Below the pieces are notes generated by a model. The model made no database searches and was not told the origin of the DNA. It was given only the letters and a program-made list of their open reading frames with translations. DNA of 64,000 nucleotides, taken from positions 1,426,001 to 1,490,000 of the forward strand of contig NZ_AP024488.1 of NCBI RefSeq assembly GCF_021654575.1, written 5' to 3'. Source of the stretch: Desulfoluna limicola. Its GTDB lineage: Bacteria > Desulfobacterota > Desulfobacteria > Desulfobacterales > Desulfolunaceae. A program made the position numbers and the translations under genes. Below, in pieces: positions 35,258 through 44,708 of this stretch; position 1 is the first letter of the stretch; every line of letters begins with the position of its first letter.

Positions 35258-36435
35258 ATGATATACAAGTTTGACATAGAGCCTCCCTTTGTTTCCGATC
35301 ATGGGGTTCATAAAATATTACCCGCCAAGTTTGTATGGTTGGATTGGCTGCGATTTTTGGCAGCATTGACCGTCCTCTTAGTTCATTCTCGTGGATTTAC
35401 TTTTGTTGAGTTTGGCAGGCTGCCAGAGACCCAACAAACATTTTTAATAGGTATAATCTTTTTCTTTACAAGACTTGGGAATGAAGCTGTTTTAGTTTTT
35501 TTGTGTTAAGTGGCTTTTTTGTATGTGGAAAAGCAATGAAAAATCTATGCGATAGAACTTTTATACCTATTGAATTTGCAATTGATCGCTTTGCACGTAT
35601 AATGATTCCTTTATTGCCTGCCTTAATTTTGACTGTATGTATTGCATTTATCACCAATGAAAATATAAGTGGGTATCATTTTGTAGGAAATTTATTCTCC
35701 TTACAAAATATTCTTGTTCCAGTTATTGCTAATAATGAGCCTCTATGGTCCTTAGGCTATGAAGTATGGTTTTATGTTTTTTGTGGGGCTATCGGAACAC
35801 TTGTTATGGTTATCCGTTCTCGATTAAATTATTTCATTTCGTTTTGTTTTGCTTTAGTAATTATTTTTCTTTTTTATTTTGTTTTTACAAAACTAAAAGT
35901 AGTCTATCTTTTTTGTTGGGTTATCGGAGGTCTTGCATACATTTTTAGAACCAAAAAATTTTCTTGGAGATGGTTTTTTATCTCTCTTGTAATTGTCACT
36001 TATGGAACAATAGGTATTGAGTTAAGCAGAACGTCTAAATCTATTGTGGTGGATAACTTAAGCATATATATGCCATCTCTAATAAATTCTATACTCATTT
36101 TTTCAATCGGAATTGCCTTGTTTATTCAACAAACAAGATTTTTACAACCTCAAGGCAGGGTGATGTTTCAGGTGGAGGCACTTGGGACTAAATTTGCCGC
36201 AGTATCTTACACTCTTTATCTTACTCATGCTCCAATATTGCATCTCATGAAAGTCTGCGGGATTGATAGGGCACCATTAATAAGTCTGTACTCGATATCA
36301 ATCTATTTTGCAGTGGTTTCGATCTGTATTATGTGCGCTTGGTTGATCTATTGGCCTTTCGAAAGGCGAACAAGTGAAGTAAAAAAATGGATTAAATGTT
36401 GGTTAGCGACATCTCTTTCATCAAGTCGGAGTTAG
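35258..36435 (+). pseudogene. O-acyltransferase (acyltransferase-3/OafA type), frameshifted in a T7 tract
   Basis: Two frames, 35258-35509 and 35503-36435, are halves of one membrane acyltransferase. The first holds the family start FVWLDWLRFLAALTVLLVHS and reaches GNEAVLVF; the second resumes with VLSGFFVCGKAMKN, and nine or so further membrane segments follow. The break falls in a run of seven T (35496-35502); eight T would restore the usual FFVLSGF. Enzymes of this type transfer acetyl groups from acetyl-CoA to surface polysaccharide. The gene is either phase-off, dead, or hit by a sequencing error; a frameshift at a homopolymer is compatible with all three. AT content is higher than upstream. 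Confidence 0.85.
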
Positions 36436-36718
36436 AATCCATTTCGCAATTCATAATTATGTTCCTCAATTGAAAACTGATGCAAGAAAATAGCTATTCC
36501 GTGCCATCTTTGGCATCTGTTCGTTTGCAGGTCACTATTGACGACCGGCTCCAATTGGGGCTTTTAGGGGTATAATTGAATAATTCGAAAATATAACTTG
36601 GTTCGACATCTAAAACTAACATACTCATTGTCAAGTAAATTCAAAAGTATACAATTTATATATCAAACCCTAAACGGGATGTTATCATGTTTTATCACCA
36701 CAAATGGAGTCCATATAT
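36436..36718. other. AT-rich spacer
   Basis: No gene or repeat recognised in about 280 bp between the acyltransferase and the flippase. Confidence 0.4.
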
Positions 36719-38266
36719 ATGACCTCCATCCAACGCCTCGTCCTGAATACCTTAGTAGCCTATGCCCGTTCAGTCTTTGGTGCAGCCCTTGCTTTGTTCG
36801 GTAGTCGCTGGGTTTTGAATGCCCTTGGCCAAATCGATTTTGGCATCTTTACCCTCGTCGGATCTCTGATTATCTCCATCACCTTTTTAAATAATATTAT
36901 GTCAAGTAGTGTAGGGCGCCATTATGCCTTTGCAGTTGGGGAAGGAAACACTGCTGAGGTGAATCGATGGTTCAATGCTGCCCTCAGCATTCATCTCTTT
37001 CTCGCAACAGCCCTGATTATTATGGGCTGGCCCGTTGGAGAATATGTGATTGCGCACACGCTGAATATTCCGGCAGAACGAATAATCACTTGCGTCTGGG
37101 TTTTTCGCATTTCTCTGGTCTCTGCATTTGTCAATATGATATCGATTCCATTTGTTGCCATGTTTGTGGCTAAGCAGCACATTGCCGAACTCTCTGTTTG
37201 GGGTATACTCCAATCTATCATGACTTTCACTCTTGCTTATATGCTTACGAGTGTTTCAGGGGATCGGCTTCTATTCTATTCCTTTGGCATGGTTATTATT
37301 CTTGTTTTTATTCAGACCGTTCAGATAGTACGCGCCGTTTCTGGGTTCCGTGAGTGCAGTATTGTATACAATCAGTGGTTCGACATAACTCGCTTACGGA
37401 AAATATTATCATTTGCAAGCTGGAATCTATTTGGCGGATTAGGAGTCACATTCCGCAATCAGGGATCAACTATCTTGCTTAACCTTTTTTATGGGGCCAA
37501 CGTCAACGCCGCCTTTGGTATCGCCAACCAGGTATCCTCGCAGACCAATCAGCTTGCAACCGCAATGATTGGTGCCTTCACTCCGGAAATCACATCCAGC
37601 GAAGGGCGTGGTGATCGTGAGCGTATGCTTTCTTTAGCGCTCAGATCTAGTAAATTTGGTGCAATCCTGGTCATGCTTTTCGCCGTCCCGCTCATGGTGG
37701 AGATGGATTACGTGTTGGTGCTCTGGCTTCGCGTACCGCCTGATTACACAGCAATGTTTTGTCAGTTAATCCTGTGCACTTTTCTCATCGATCGTATGAC
37801 CGCGGGGTATATGCTAGCAGTAAATGCATACGGCAGGATTGCCGCTTACCAAGCGACAGTCGGTACGTGTTTACTTTTCACCCTACCGCTTGCTTGGATA
37901 TTTCTTAAAGTAGGTTATGCGCCCCATAGCGTCGGCGTGGCCTTCATTATTACCATGACCGCCTGTTCCATAGGTCGAATTTATTGGGTACGGCGACTCT
38001 TCGATATTCCAGTGTCTCGGTGGTTATTAAACGTTTTGCTGCCCTGCTTCATTGTTGCAATCGCTGCAACGCTAGCATCAGTAGTCCCTCGATTGTTTTT
38101 GTCTTCCTCATTTTTGCGCCTTGCGCTGACCACTGTTGCAAGTGTTACTACAACTTTGCTGGTTGCTTGGTTTTTTGCCTTTGATACCATAGAGCGCGAA
38201 ATTGTTAATAAGATTACACAAGGAATTTTCAGTAGGTTCAAAGGTAAGTTTTCATTTCAAACGTAG
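36719..38266 (+). CDS. wzx: Polysaccharide flippase (Wzx-like, MATE/MOP superfamily)
   Basis: A 515-aa integral membrane protein with about 12-14 hydrophobic helices (VAYARSVFGAALALFGSRW, LVGSLIISITFLNNIM, ISIPFVAMFVAKQHIAEL and so on). The N-terminal pattern with the short FGIFTLVGS and the NNIMSSS region fit lipopolysaccharide/O-unit translocases of the PST family, which move undecaprenyl-linked repeat units across the inner membrane. I choose ATG 36719 because GGAG lies 10 nt upstream; the frame also allows 36704. Neighbouring glycosyltransferases and Wzy make Wzx the natural call, though sequence alone does not prove the substrate. Confidence 0.85.
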   Translation: MTSIQRLVLNTLVAYARSVFGAALALFGSRWVLNALGQIDFGIFTLVGSLIISITFLNNIMSSSVGRHYAFAVGEGNTAEVNRWFNAALSIHLFLATALIIMGWPVGEYVIAHTLNIPAERIITCVWVFRISLVSAFVNMISIPFVAMFVAKQHIAELSVWGILQSIMTFTLAYMLTSVSGDRLLFYSFGMVIILVFIQTVQIVRAVSGFRECSIVYNQWFDITRLRKILSFASWNLFGGLGVTFRNQGSTILLNLFYGANVNAAFGIANQVSSQTNQLATAMIGAFTPEITSSEGRGDRERMLSLALRSSKFGAILVMLFAVPLMVEMDYVLVLWLRVPPDYTAMFCQLILCTFLIDRMTAGYMLAVNAYGRIAAYQATVGTCLLFTLPLAWIFLKVGYAPHSVGVAFIITMTACSIGRIYWVRRLFDIPVSRWLLNVLLPCFIVAIAATLASVVPRLFLSSSFLRLALTTVASVTTTLLVAWFFAFDTIEREIVNKITQGIFSRFKGKFSFQT

Positions 38267-38840
38267 TTTGTTTCGTTCTTTTTGAAAGTGGCACCTAACG
38301 CCTGGAAACGTGAGATATTTCGACTTCTTTCTGTTGGATAGCAACATAGTGAGGCAGATGCACGTATTTGTGAAAGTGTTCATTTCTGGAAGCTTTAATT
38401 TTTACAGTTACAAAAAGACGAATATTCCTTCTGGCTTTATTTGGGTGTGACGAATTTGCCACGCAATTCGTATGTGGTGAATTTCGTCATTACAACGTCA
38501 TCGTCTCTGGGCTTAACACCAATAATCAAGCGCCATACCGTCAGCACATGTTTGAGGCCATTGCTACGATTTTGCCTATTCAAATGTGCTTTTTGGAGAG
38601 TTATGCATGCCAAGCCTATTACGTGGGAAGATGATGTTCAAGCTTGGAGACAACAGAGTTAAGGTCATCATGGCATTACTTGGTTTTTGAAATATCCTCA
38701 TTTTCAGCCTGAACATTGATTTCTGGGTCATAGATAAACCAGATGATTACAATATGCAAAGCTCTAAAATTACAACATTAATATAGTCGTTACCTTTCTT
38801 TTAATTATTTCAACTAAAGAATTTTTAAAGGCATATAAGC
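38267..38840. other. Gap without a recognised gene
   Basis: An imperfect inverted repeat (GACGAATTTGCCAC with GTGGTGAATTTCGTC, about 38448-38490) is present. A 73-codon frame at 38441-38662 shows no family resemblance and is probably not coding. The region could contain a decayed gene. Confidence 0.45.
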
Positions 38841-39938
38841 ATGAAAATTGGCATTATCACTTTTTTGTCAGATAATTATGGCGCAGCTTTGCAGGCTTGG
38901 GCTCTGCAACGTCATTTGAAAAGTATGGGTCATGAGGTCTATATTATTTCGTATCGTCATGCATTGCCGAGTGGCGTTTTAAAGAGTTACCTCGGCCGTA
39001 CACCTTTTGGGACTTATACAAAATGGTTCGGCAGATTTAAAAAATTAAGATTTGATCGGTTTCGTCTTCAGCATCTCAACCTGACAGATCAATTTTATGA
39101 GTCTATCGATGAATTGCGTCGCGAACCTCCTGAAGCAGATATCTATATATGTGGAAGTGATCAGATATGGAACCCAAATTTTGCTAAAAGCATGAGTGAT
39201 CAGTGTGCTTATTGGCTCGATTTTGGGGTACCTCAAACAAAAAAGATCGCTTATGCTGCTAGTTTTGGTGTTCAGAGACTCAGAGATCAAAACTTGCATG
39301 CTATTTTATCATCCTATCTGAAAAAATTTGCAGCCGTAGGGGTTAGGGAATATCAAGCCATTGGTATTATAGAGGCTCTGGGGAAGGAGGGTGCCCATTG
39401 GGTTCCGGATCCAACACTTTTGCTTAAAGCTGACGACTATAATGAGTTAGCCAAATTGCCAAATAAAAATCGACCCTATTTTTTCGCTTATATTTTGGGT
39501 GATAGGCAAGATTTAATTTATAAAATTAAAAATTTTATTCATAGCGAGTACAATCTGCAGTCCCGAATACCTTTCATAGTGAAATGGTGGCGCGATATCA
39601 GAAGTGCAGTATTCCCTACTCCGCAAGAATGGTTGGGTTACATTCGAGAATCTAAGTTTGTAGTAACGAATTCATTTCATGGGACAATATTTTCTATTTT
39701 GTACAGAAAACCATTTGTAACAATACCTATAGCGGGTAAAGGGTCAGAAATGAATGATAGAATTATTTCTCTGTTAGAAAGGTTAGGTATAGAAGATAGA
39801 ATTTTGTGGCAGTACGATGAGATTAAGCTCAAAAAATTGTTTGAAACACCCGTTAAGTGGGGGGGCGTGGAGCAGAGAATTGAGGAGTGGCGAAAGGACG
39901 CACAAGTGTTCTTGACTCGATCCATTGAAGGTGGCTAA
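38841..39938 (+). CDS. Polysaccharide pyruvyl transferase family protein
   Basis: A 365-aa GT-B-fold enzyme of the CsaB/WcaK group. It shows the N-terminal IGIITFLSDNYGAALQAWAL, the segment ADIYICGSDQIWNPNF and, in the C-terminal half, VVTNSFHGTIFSILYRKPFV, the conserved SFHG motif. Members add ketal-linked pyruvate to hexoses of exopolysaccharides from phosphoenolpyruvate, making the polymer acidic. AAAGGCAT precedes the ATG as a weak ribosome site. It follows a 574-nt gap and is transcribed in the same direction as all its neighbours. Confidence 0.9.
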   Translation: MKIGIITFLSDNYGAALQAWALQRHLKSMGHEVYIISYRHALPSGVLKSYLGRTPFGTYTKWFGRFKKLRFDRFRLQHLNLTDQFYESIDELRREPPEADIYICGSDQIWNPNFAKSMSDQCAYWLDFGVPQTKKIAYAASFGVQRLRDQNLHAILSSYLKKFAAVGVREYQAIGIIEALGKEGAHWVPDPTLLLKADDYNELAKLPNKNRPYFFAYILGDRQDLIYKIKNFIHSEYNLQSRIPFIVKWWRDIRSAVFPTPQEWLGYIRESKFVVTNSFHGTIFSILYRKPFVTIPIAGKGSEMNDRIISLLERLGIEDRILWQYDEIKLKKLFETPVKWGGVEQRIEEWRKDAQVFLTRSIEGG

Positions 39939-40084
39939 AAAATCGATTGTATATATGTTTTGCCTCTATACTTCTTATTATAGGTTGTTTATGCCCCGTC
40001 ATGTATGTACCGGTATAATGAAAAATGAAATACAAACTATCAGACCAATCAATTTATTAGAAAATAGTAATTGAAGGATTCTTC

Positions 40085-41185
40085 ATGGTGAATACGTCCG
40101 AACTTTTAATCCCGCAGGTTTCAATTATTGTTCCTGTTTATAATGTTGCACCCTATCTATCTACATGTTTGGAATCTTTATTACTTTACCAAAGTGCTGA
40201 AATAGAAGTTGTAGCTGTAGATGATTGTTCTTCTGACGGTAGTTTAGATATCCTAAAAAGCTATGCTAAGCGATATAATAATTTACGTGTTATATCCCAT
40301 TCGGTGAATAAAGGCGTTGCTGAGGCTCGAAATTCAGGTTTAGGCCTTGCGCTTGGAAAATATATCATGTTTGTCGATTCTGATGATCGTTTACACAGTG
40401 ATGCGGTTAAAATACTGTTTGAGACAGCTGAGAAAGACACCATAGACATTGTTTTGTTTCAAATAAGAAAAATAGATGAAAAAGGAAATGTTTTAAGTGA
40501 AACACGCGTAGAATCACGAGCGTATGATTTATCATACAGAGATCAGAGGCGAATCGCATTTGAATGCATGGTGGGGAGCTTGCTTGCATGGAATGGTTTT
40601 TATAAGAGAGATTTGTTGCGGACAATACAGTTTTCGAACTACCCAAATGGGGAAGACCTTTTATTTGGTGTAGAAGCATTCTGCAAGGCAAGATCGGTTT
40701 TTATCTTTCCTTATGCACTGTATGATTATCTACAGAGAAAGGATTCGGCTTCGTATGCTTTAACTAAACGTCATTTTAAGAGTGTGTTGGATGTCGTATA
40801 TGAGGTTGTGTATATTGTCCAAAAATCTACACATTATGAAGATGTTAGAGGTTTATTGTTCAGAAAAGTACGTGGTATAGCGCATGGAAATTTGTTGGAT
40901 ATTTTACGAAAGTTAGATGATGTCGACCGATCTGAGTGTTGGGATTTATGGTTCAATCAAATCGAGTCTATATATTTTCAAGCAGGTATTGTTCCCGCCT
41001 CCAATCGTTGGTTCTACAAAATAATTTTTTGGCTGCGTAGTCGCTTTTGCATCCTATTGTTTTTTTGGGTTCCAGCAAGTTTAAAACGATCGATGCTATC
41101 ATCTGAAACTCTAAAGAAATCCTGGTCAAGAATCCGTTTTTTTATGCTAAAGCAATCATTGAAAAGTATAAGCAATGAAAGATGA
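40085..41185 (+). CDS. Family 2 glycosyltransferase
   Basis: A 366-aa GT-A glycosyltransferase. It has the classic start VSIIVPVYNVAPYLSTCLES, the nucleotide-binding VVAVDDCSSDGS and DXD-type metal site FVDSDDRLH (about residue 100), followed by a catalytic-region Glu-Asp in NYPNGEDLLFGVEAF. The C-terminus is hydrophobic and aromatic (WFYKIIFWLRSRFCILLFFW), suggesting membrane association. GAAGGA precedes the ATG. It overlaps the next glycosyltransferase by 11 nt, so both are translated from one message. The transferred sugar is not predictable. Confidence 0.92.
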   Translation: MVNTSELLIPQVSIIVPVYNVAPYLSTCLESLLLYQSAEIEVVAVDDCSSDGSLDILKSYAKRYNNLRVISHSVNKGVAEARNSGLGLALGKYIMFVDSDDRLHSDAVKILFETAEKDTIDIVLFQIRKIDEKGNVLSETRVESRAYDLSYRDQRRIAFECMVGSLLAWNGFYKRDLLRTIQFSNYPNGEDLLFGVEAFCKARSVFIFPYALYDYLQRKDSASYALTKRHFKSVLDVVYEVVYIVQKSTHYEDVRGLLFRKVRGIAHGNLLDILRKLDDVDRSECWDLWFNQIESIYFQAGIVPASNRWFYKIIFWLRSRFCILLFFWVPASLKRSMLSSETLKKSWSRIRFFMLKQSLKSISNER

Positions 41186-42332
41186 AACCTATTGTATTAC
41201 TCTCGTCATACAGGACCTCTATCGGTTAGGCGCCCAGTATGTAACATCCCTTGTTGCAAAAGGCTTGGCACAACGTGGCCATCAGGTGACTTTGCTGGTA
41301 TCGGCGGTACATTCTAGGTTATCTCAGGATCGTCCAGATCTAATACCGTTCCCGGTTCCGGAGTCTGTACGCATGATTCGGTTACCGCATGCCAAGGCAT
41401 CGCAAAATATTTTAGCTTTAGCGAACTATTATAGAAGCACACATCCGCAGATTGTTATTACGATGTCACCAACCTATTTTCTAGCTTCAATGCTTGCATC
41501 ACGTTTAATTCCCGAACGCCCCGGTATCATTAATGTCGAACATTCTGGTGGAATAGGGATGCCAGAGGATAACTCTAAAGTCAGAACTTCAAAGGGTCCG
41601 CTCCAAGGGCTTCGAAAAGCTTTGGACAAATGGTGTTTTGTAAACGCAGATAGAATCTTGACAGTGAGCCAAGGTGTTTCTGTGGCATTAAATAAAACAA
41701 TGAATGTGGATTACCCCAAGATGGCAGTCGTTTATAATCCTGTGGTGGATGAGCAATTTGAAAATAAAATAAAGATGTTACCGCATCACCCATGGCTGTT
41801 AGATGATTCCGTGCAGGTCATCGTTGCCGCAGGTGCCCATGAACCACTAAAGGGATATGACATATTGATCGAAGCTTTTTCGGTTTTACGCCAGCGCCGA
41901 AGGTGTCGATTGGTTTTGTTTGGGGAAGGCTCACAATCAGAAAGCCTCAAAGCGTTAACACATCAGCTTGGTATTGAAGATGATGTGTCATTTCCGGGGT
42001 ATACAAATAATTTACCGGCAAACCTTAGAAAGGCGGATATGTTCGTTGTTTCTTCGCACTGCGAATCCTTTTCCGTTGTTTTAGTTGAGGCTCTGGCATG
42101 TGGCGTACCTGTTGTTGCGACGAATTGCCCTTCTGGGCCACCGGAAATTTTGGCAGGGGGGAAGTATGGGATACTTGTTGAACCGAATAACCCTTTAGCT
42201 ATGGCTAAAGGAATGGAGCTGGTTCTGGATGGAAAGGGTATACTACCCCCTCTCGAAAGTTGGAAGCCCTACACTCTGGACCGTGTCATTAACCGATATG
42301 AAGCAGTTATAAAAGAAGTTGTAGACGGTTAA
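41175..42332 (+). CDS. Family 4 glycosyltransferase (GT-B)
   Basis: A 385-aa retaining glycosyltransferase. The N-terminal acceptor domain begins with ITLVIQDLYRLGAQYVTSLVAKGLA; the C-terminal donor domain carries VAAGAHEPLKGYDILIEAF and the E-x7-E signature in SSHCESFSVVLVEALACGVPVVATN. It adds a sugar from an NDP donor to the growing lipid-linked oligosaccharide at the cytoplasmic face. The ATG lies inside the end of the upstream gene (11-nt overlap, other frame). Confidence 0.92.
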   Translation: MKDETYCITLVIQDLYRLGAQYVTSLVAKGLAQRGHQVTLLVSAVHSRLSQDRPDLIPFPVPESVRMIRLPHAKASQNILALANYYRSTHPQIVITMSPTYFLASMLASRLIPERPGIINVEHSGGIGMPEDNSKVRTSKGPLQGLRKALDKWCFVNADRILTVSQGVSVALNKTMNVDYPKMAVVYNPVVDEQFENKIKMLPHHPWLLDDSVQVIVAAGAHEPLKGYDILIEAFSVLRQRRRCRLVLFGEGSQSESLKALTHQLGIEDDVSFPGYTNNLPANLRKADMFVVSSHCESFSVVLVEALACGVPVVATNCPSGPPEILAGGKYGILVEPNNPLAMAKGMELVLDGKGILPPLESWKPYTLDRVINRYEAVIKEVVDG

Positions 42333-42502
42333 CTATTAACAGTTAGTTCGCGTAACGTATACTTGAAATATGGAGCATAAAAGAATCAGTTACTTTCACA
42401 TCATTGTCAATGCTCTGGACTTCCAATTAAAGGCATCAACCTCGATACCTTAGGATTGACTTATTTGTCTTTTTTCTGTGTGCTTATGAATAAGGAATTC
42501 TT

Positions 42503-43045
42503 ATGAACATGTCATCCATCAAAAATTATTTCATATATTTGATTTTTCCCCTCCTGCCTCTCTTAAAGTTTAATTGCGTGAAGATAGCTTTGCTGCGTTG
42601 GCGTGGCTATAAAGTAGCGAACGATGCTATTATAGCCTCGACTGCTTCTATTCATGGTGAAATGTCCCTTGAAATAGAAAATAATGTTTTTATAGGACAT
42701 TGTACTACCATTCTAGGGGGACTCAACGGGCATATTAAGATAAGTAAAAATGTTGGGATAGCTCCCCATTGCATTATTATTAACGGCACTCATAAATGGG
42801 AAATGGATGGTGATATAACAAGGGGTGAGGGGAAGGTAGCTAATATTGTTATTGAAGAAGGCGCCACCCTTAATGCCAATGTTTTTGTTTCTCCTGGCGT
42901 GACTATAGGAAAAATGTCTATTCTGGGTGCCGGTTCCATTGTGGTTCATGATATTCCTTCATACTGTTTTGCTGCTGGTAATCCAGCTAAAGTGATAAAG
43001 AAATACAATACTATAAAGAAAACTTGGGAACAGGTAGTCTCATAA
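42503..43045 (+). CDS. Hexapeptide-repeat acyltransferase (LbH fold)
   Basis: A 180-aa transferase with the left-handed beta-helix repeats typical of serine, maltose and sugar O-acetyltransferases (IENNVFIGHCTTILGG, IKISKNVGIAPHCIIING, GATLNANVFVSPGVTIGKMS). The segment HKWEMDGD after the third turn and the tail VVHDIPSYCFAAGNPAKVIKKY are characteristic of the family; the catalytic His is probably in NGTHKWE. It would acetylate a sugar of the polysaccharide repeat. It has a hydrophobic N-terminus (FIYLIFPLLPLLKF). GGAATT before the ATG is a weak ribosome site. Confidence 0.88.
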   Translation: MNMSSIKNYFIYLIFPLLPLLKFNCVKIALLRWRGYKVANDAIIASTASIHGEMSLEIENNVFIGHCTTILGGLNGHIKISKNVGIAPHCIIINGTHKWEMDGDITRGEGKVANIVIEEGATLNANVFVSPGVTIGKMSILGAGSIVVHDIPSYCFAAGNPAKVIKKYNTIKKTWEQVVS

Positions 43046-43388
43046 TGTTTTATCACCACATTTTTTTAGTTAAAAATTAGGAACCTCGATAGGTAGGCCT
43101 TCTTAGACGGTTAAAACTTTTTGTAAATTGAGGCACAAGAATTTTTTATGTATAAAGTCGATTTACAGGGTATTGGAATTATGTCAGTTCTCTTTATAAT
43201 TTTTTTGAATAGAATTCTAAGTTCCTTGAGTTAACTTATTATATTGAAAAGTTACTTGTTATTATAGTTAAACACTTGCTGTTTAACTGCTTACTTTTCG
43301 TGCTAAATGATGTTGATAATTTGATTTACGGAGTAATGTTATTAAGCATTCAATCAGTCAATATAAAGCTTTTTTAGTAGTAACAGTC
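43046..43388. other. AT-rich spacer upstream of wzy
   Basis: Strongly AT-rich with several T-runs and no repeats of the window's families. The wzy reading frame actually stays open from about 43323; see that entry. Confidence 0.4.
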
Positions 43389-44708
43389 TTGACAGTTACG
43401 TTACGTTTAATATCTACGCCAACAGCAAATCTGAGTTACCTGGTCATCGCTGTTTATGCACTGTTCGGACGGTCTCAGATAGTACAGGCGCTGACTTTGT
43501 CGTGGCTTTTTAGCATGATTAACCCTGCTTTGGCAGCCGAAGCACCATATGCTTCTATTGGTCGTTATACTGTTTTGGCTGCAGCTGCATTATCTATTAT
43601 TTTTCACAGCAATTCTTTTCGATATTCCAGGCGATTTAACCCTATTGTACGCTTTACTTTGATGCTCGGCATTTTTTTTGTTGTTCATTCGTACTTTTTC
43701 AGTCCTGTCGTTGATGTTTCTATATTGAAGGCGGTGTCGTGGACAGTTGCAATGTGCACGCTGTGTGCAGCATGGGTTGGCCTCACTTCCGTCGAGCGTG
43801 ATTTGTTAGGGCTGCAAATTTTCACTGGTCTGATAGTGGTGCTGCTTGTCAGTTTGCCTCTGCTGTTGGTGCCATCTGTTGGTTACCTACGCAACGGTAC
43901 AGGCTTTCAGGGTATTCTTTGTCATCCTCAAGTATTTGGTCCAACGATGGCGCTTCTTGGAGCATGGGCTTCAGGCCAAATGCTCGCGCAAAATCGGCCA
44001 TCGTGGTCGGTTGTCGGGCTCGCAGGGGCCTGTCTGGTTTTAGTGGTCTTATCCGAGGCTCGTACTTCAGGCGTGTCTTTGATTCTTGGCGTCACAATTT
44101 CTGCGGTTGTTGTACCTGTTTTGTCAGGTCGTTCGACACGGTTATTACTACCCGGCCTTCGAAGCAGGAGGGTCCATCTCATAGTTGGGCTGGCACTTGC
44201 CTTTGCACTGGGTGCGGGTCCGATGATTGGCGAGCGGATCGGTTCCTATATTTCCAAGCGAGGGGAGCCGGTGAGCTTTGTACAAGCCTATGATAATTCG
44301 CGCGGCAGGCTGATTAATATCATGTGGGACAATATTAAATACGAGCCATTGCAGGGTATTGGCTTCGGTATTGCTTCAGTACCTGCGTTGATGATTGTCA
44401 AGCGAGACCCAGTATTTCATCTACCCGTGAGTGCTGTGGTCGAGAAAGGTGTGCTACCGCTTGCGGTGCTGGAAGAGGTGGGGGTATTTGGTTTGTTGGG
44501 CGTTGCAATATGGGGCTGGATGATTTTAGGAAGAAGCGCGCGTGCTGGTGTTGGGACGCTTGCGGTGAGCATTACGGCACTGCTTCTGAATATGGGTGAA
44601 TCAACGCTTTTCTCCCCAGGCGGTTTGGGATTGCTATTACTCATTCTGCTTAGTTGGGCCTTTGCCAATGGATACGAGGGGGGGGGGGATGACAGCAACG
44701 AGTGCTAA
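43389..44708 (+). CDS. wzy: O-antigen polymerase-like membrane protein (Wzy)
   Basis: A 439-aa (from TTG) polytopic protein with about 11 hydrophobic helices and a large periplasmic loop (GERIGSYISKRGEPVSFVQAYD ... RGRLINIMWDNIKYEPLQGIG) containing the Wzy_C-like Arg-Gly-Arg and Pro-Leu-x-Gly-Gly/Ile-Gly-type pieces. Wzy joins lipid-linked repeat units in the periplasm. No ATG exists; the frame extends upstream as KHSISQYKAFLVVTVLTVTL, which looks natural, with GGAG 7 nt before ATT 43341, so an ATT start or a mutated start is possible. The last codons (EGGGDDSNEC) are encoded by an 11-G tract that also lies before the next ATG, so slippage would change the C-terminus. Confidence 0.82.
   Translation: MTVTLRLISTPTANLSYLVIAVYALFGRSQIVQALTLSWLFSMINPALAAEAPYASIGRYTVLAAAALSIIFHSNSFRYSRRFNPIVRFTLMLGIFFVVHSYFFSPVVDVSILKAVSWTVAMCTLCAAWVGLTSVERDLLGLQIFTGLIVVLLVSLPLLLVPSVGYLRNGTGFQGILCHPQVFGPTMALLGAWASGQMLAQNRPSWSVVGLAGACLVLVVLSEARTSGVSLILGVTISAVVVPVLSGRSTRLLLPGLRSRRVHLIVGLALAFALGAGPMIGERIGSYISKRGEPVSFVQAYDNSRGRLINIMWDNIKYEPLQGIGFGIASVPALMIVKRDPVFHLPVSAVVEKGVLPLAVLEEVGVFGLLGVAIWGWMILGRSARAGVGTLAVSITALLLNMGESTLFSPGGLGLLLLILLSWAFANGYEGGGDDSNEC
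44678..44688 (+). repeat. G11 homopolymer at the wzy/glycosyltransferase junction
   Basis: Eleven consecutive G, ending directly at the ATG of the next gene (44689). They encode Gly codons near the wzy C-terminus and occupy the ribosome-binding site of the glycosyltransferase. Confidence 0.9.
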
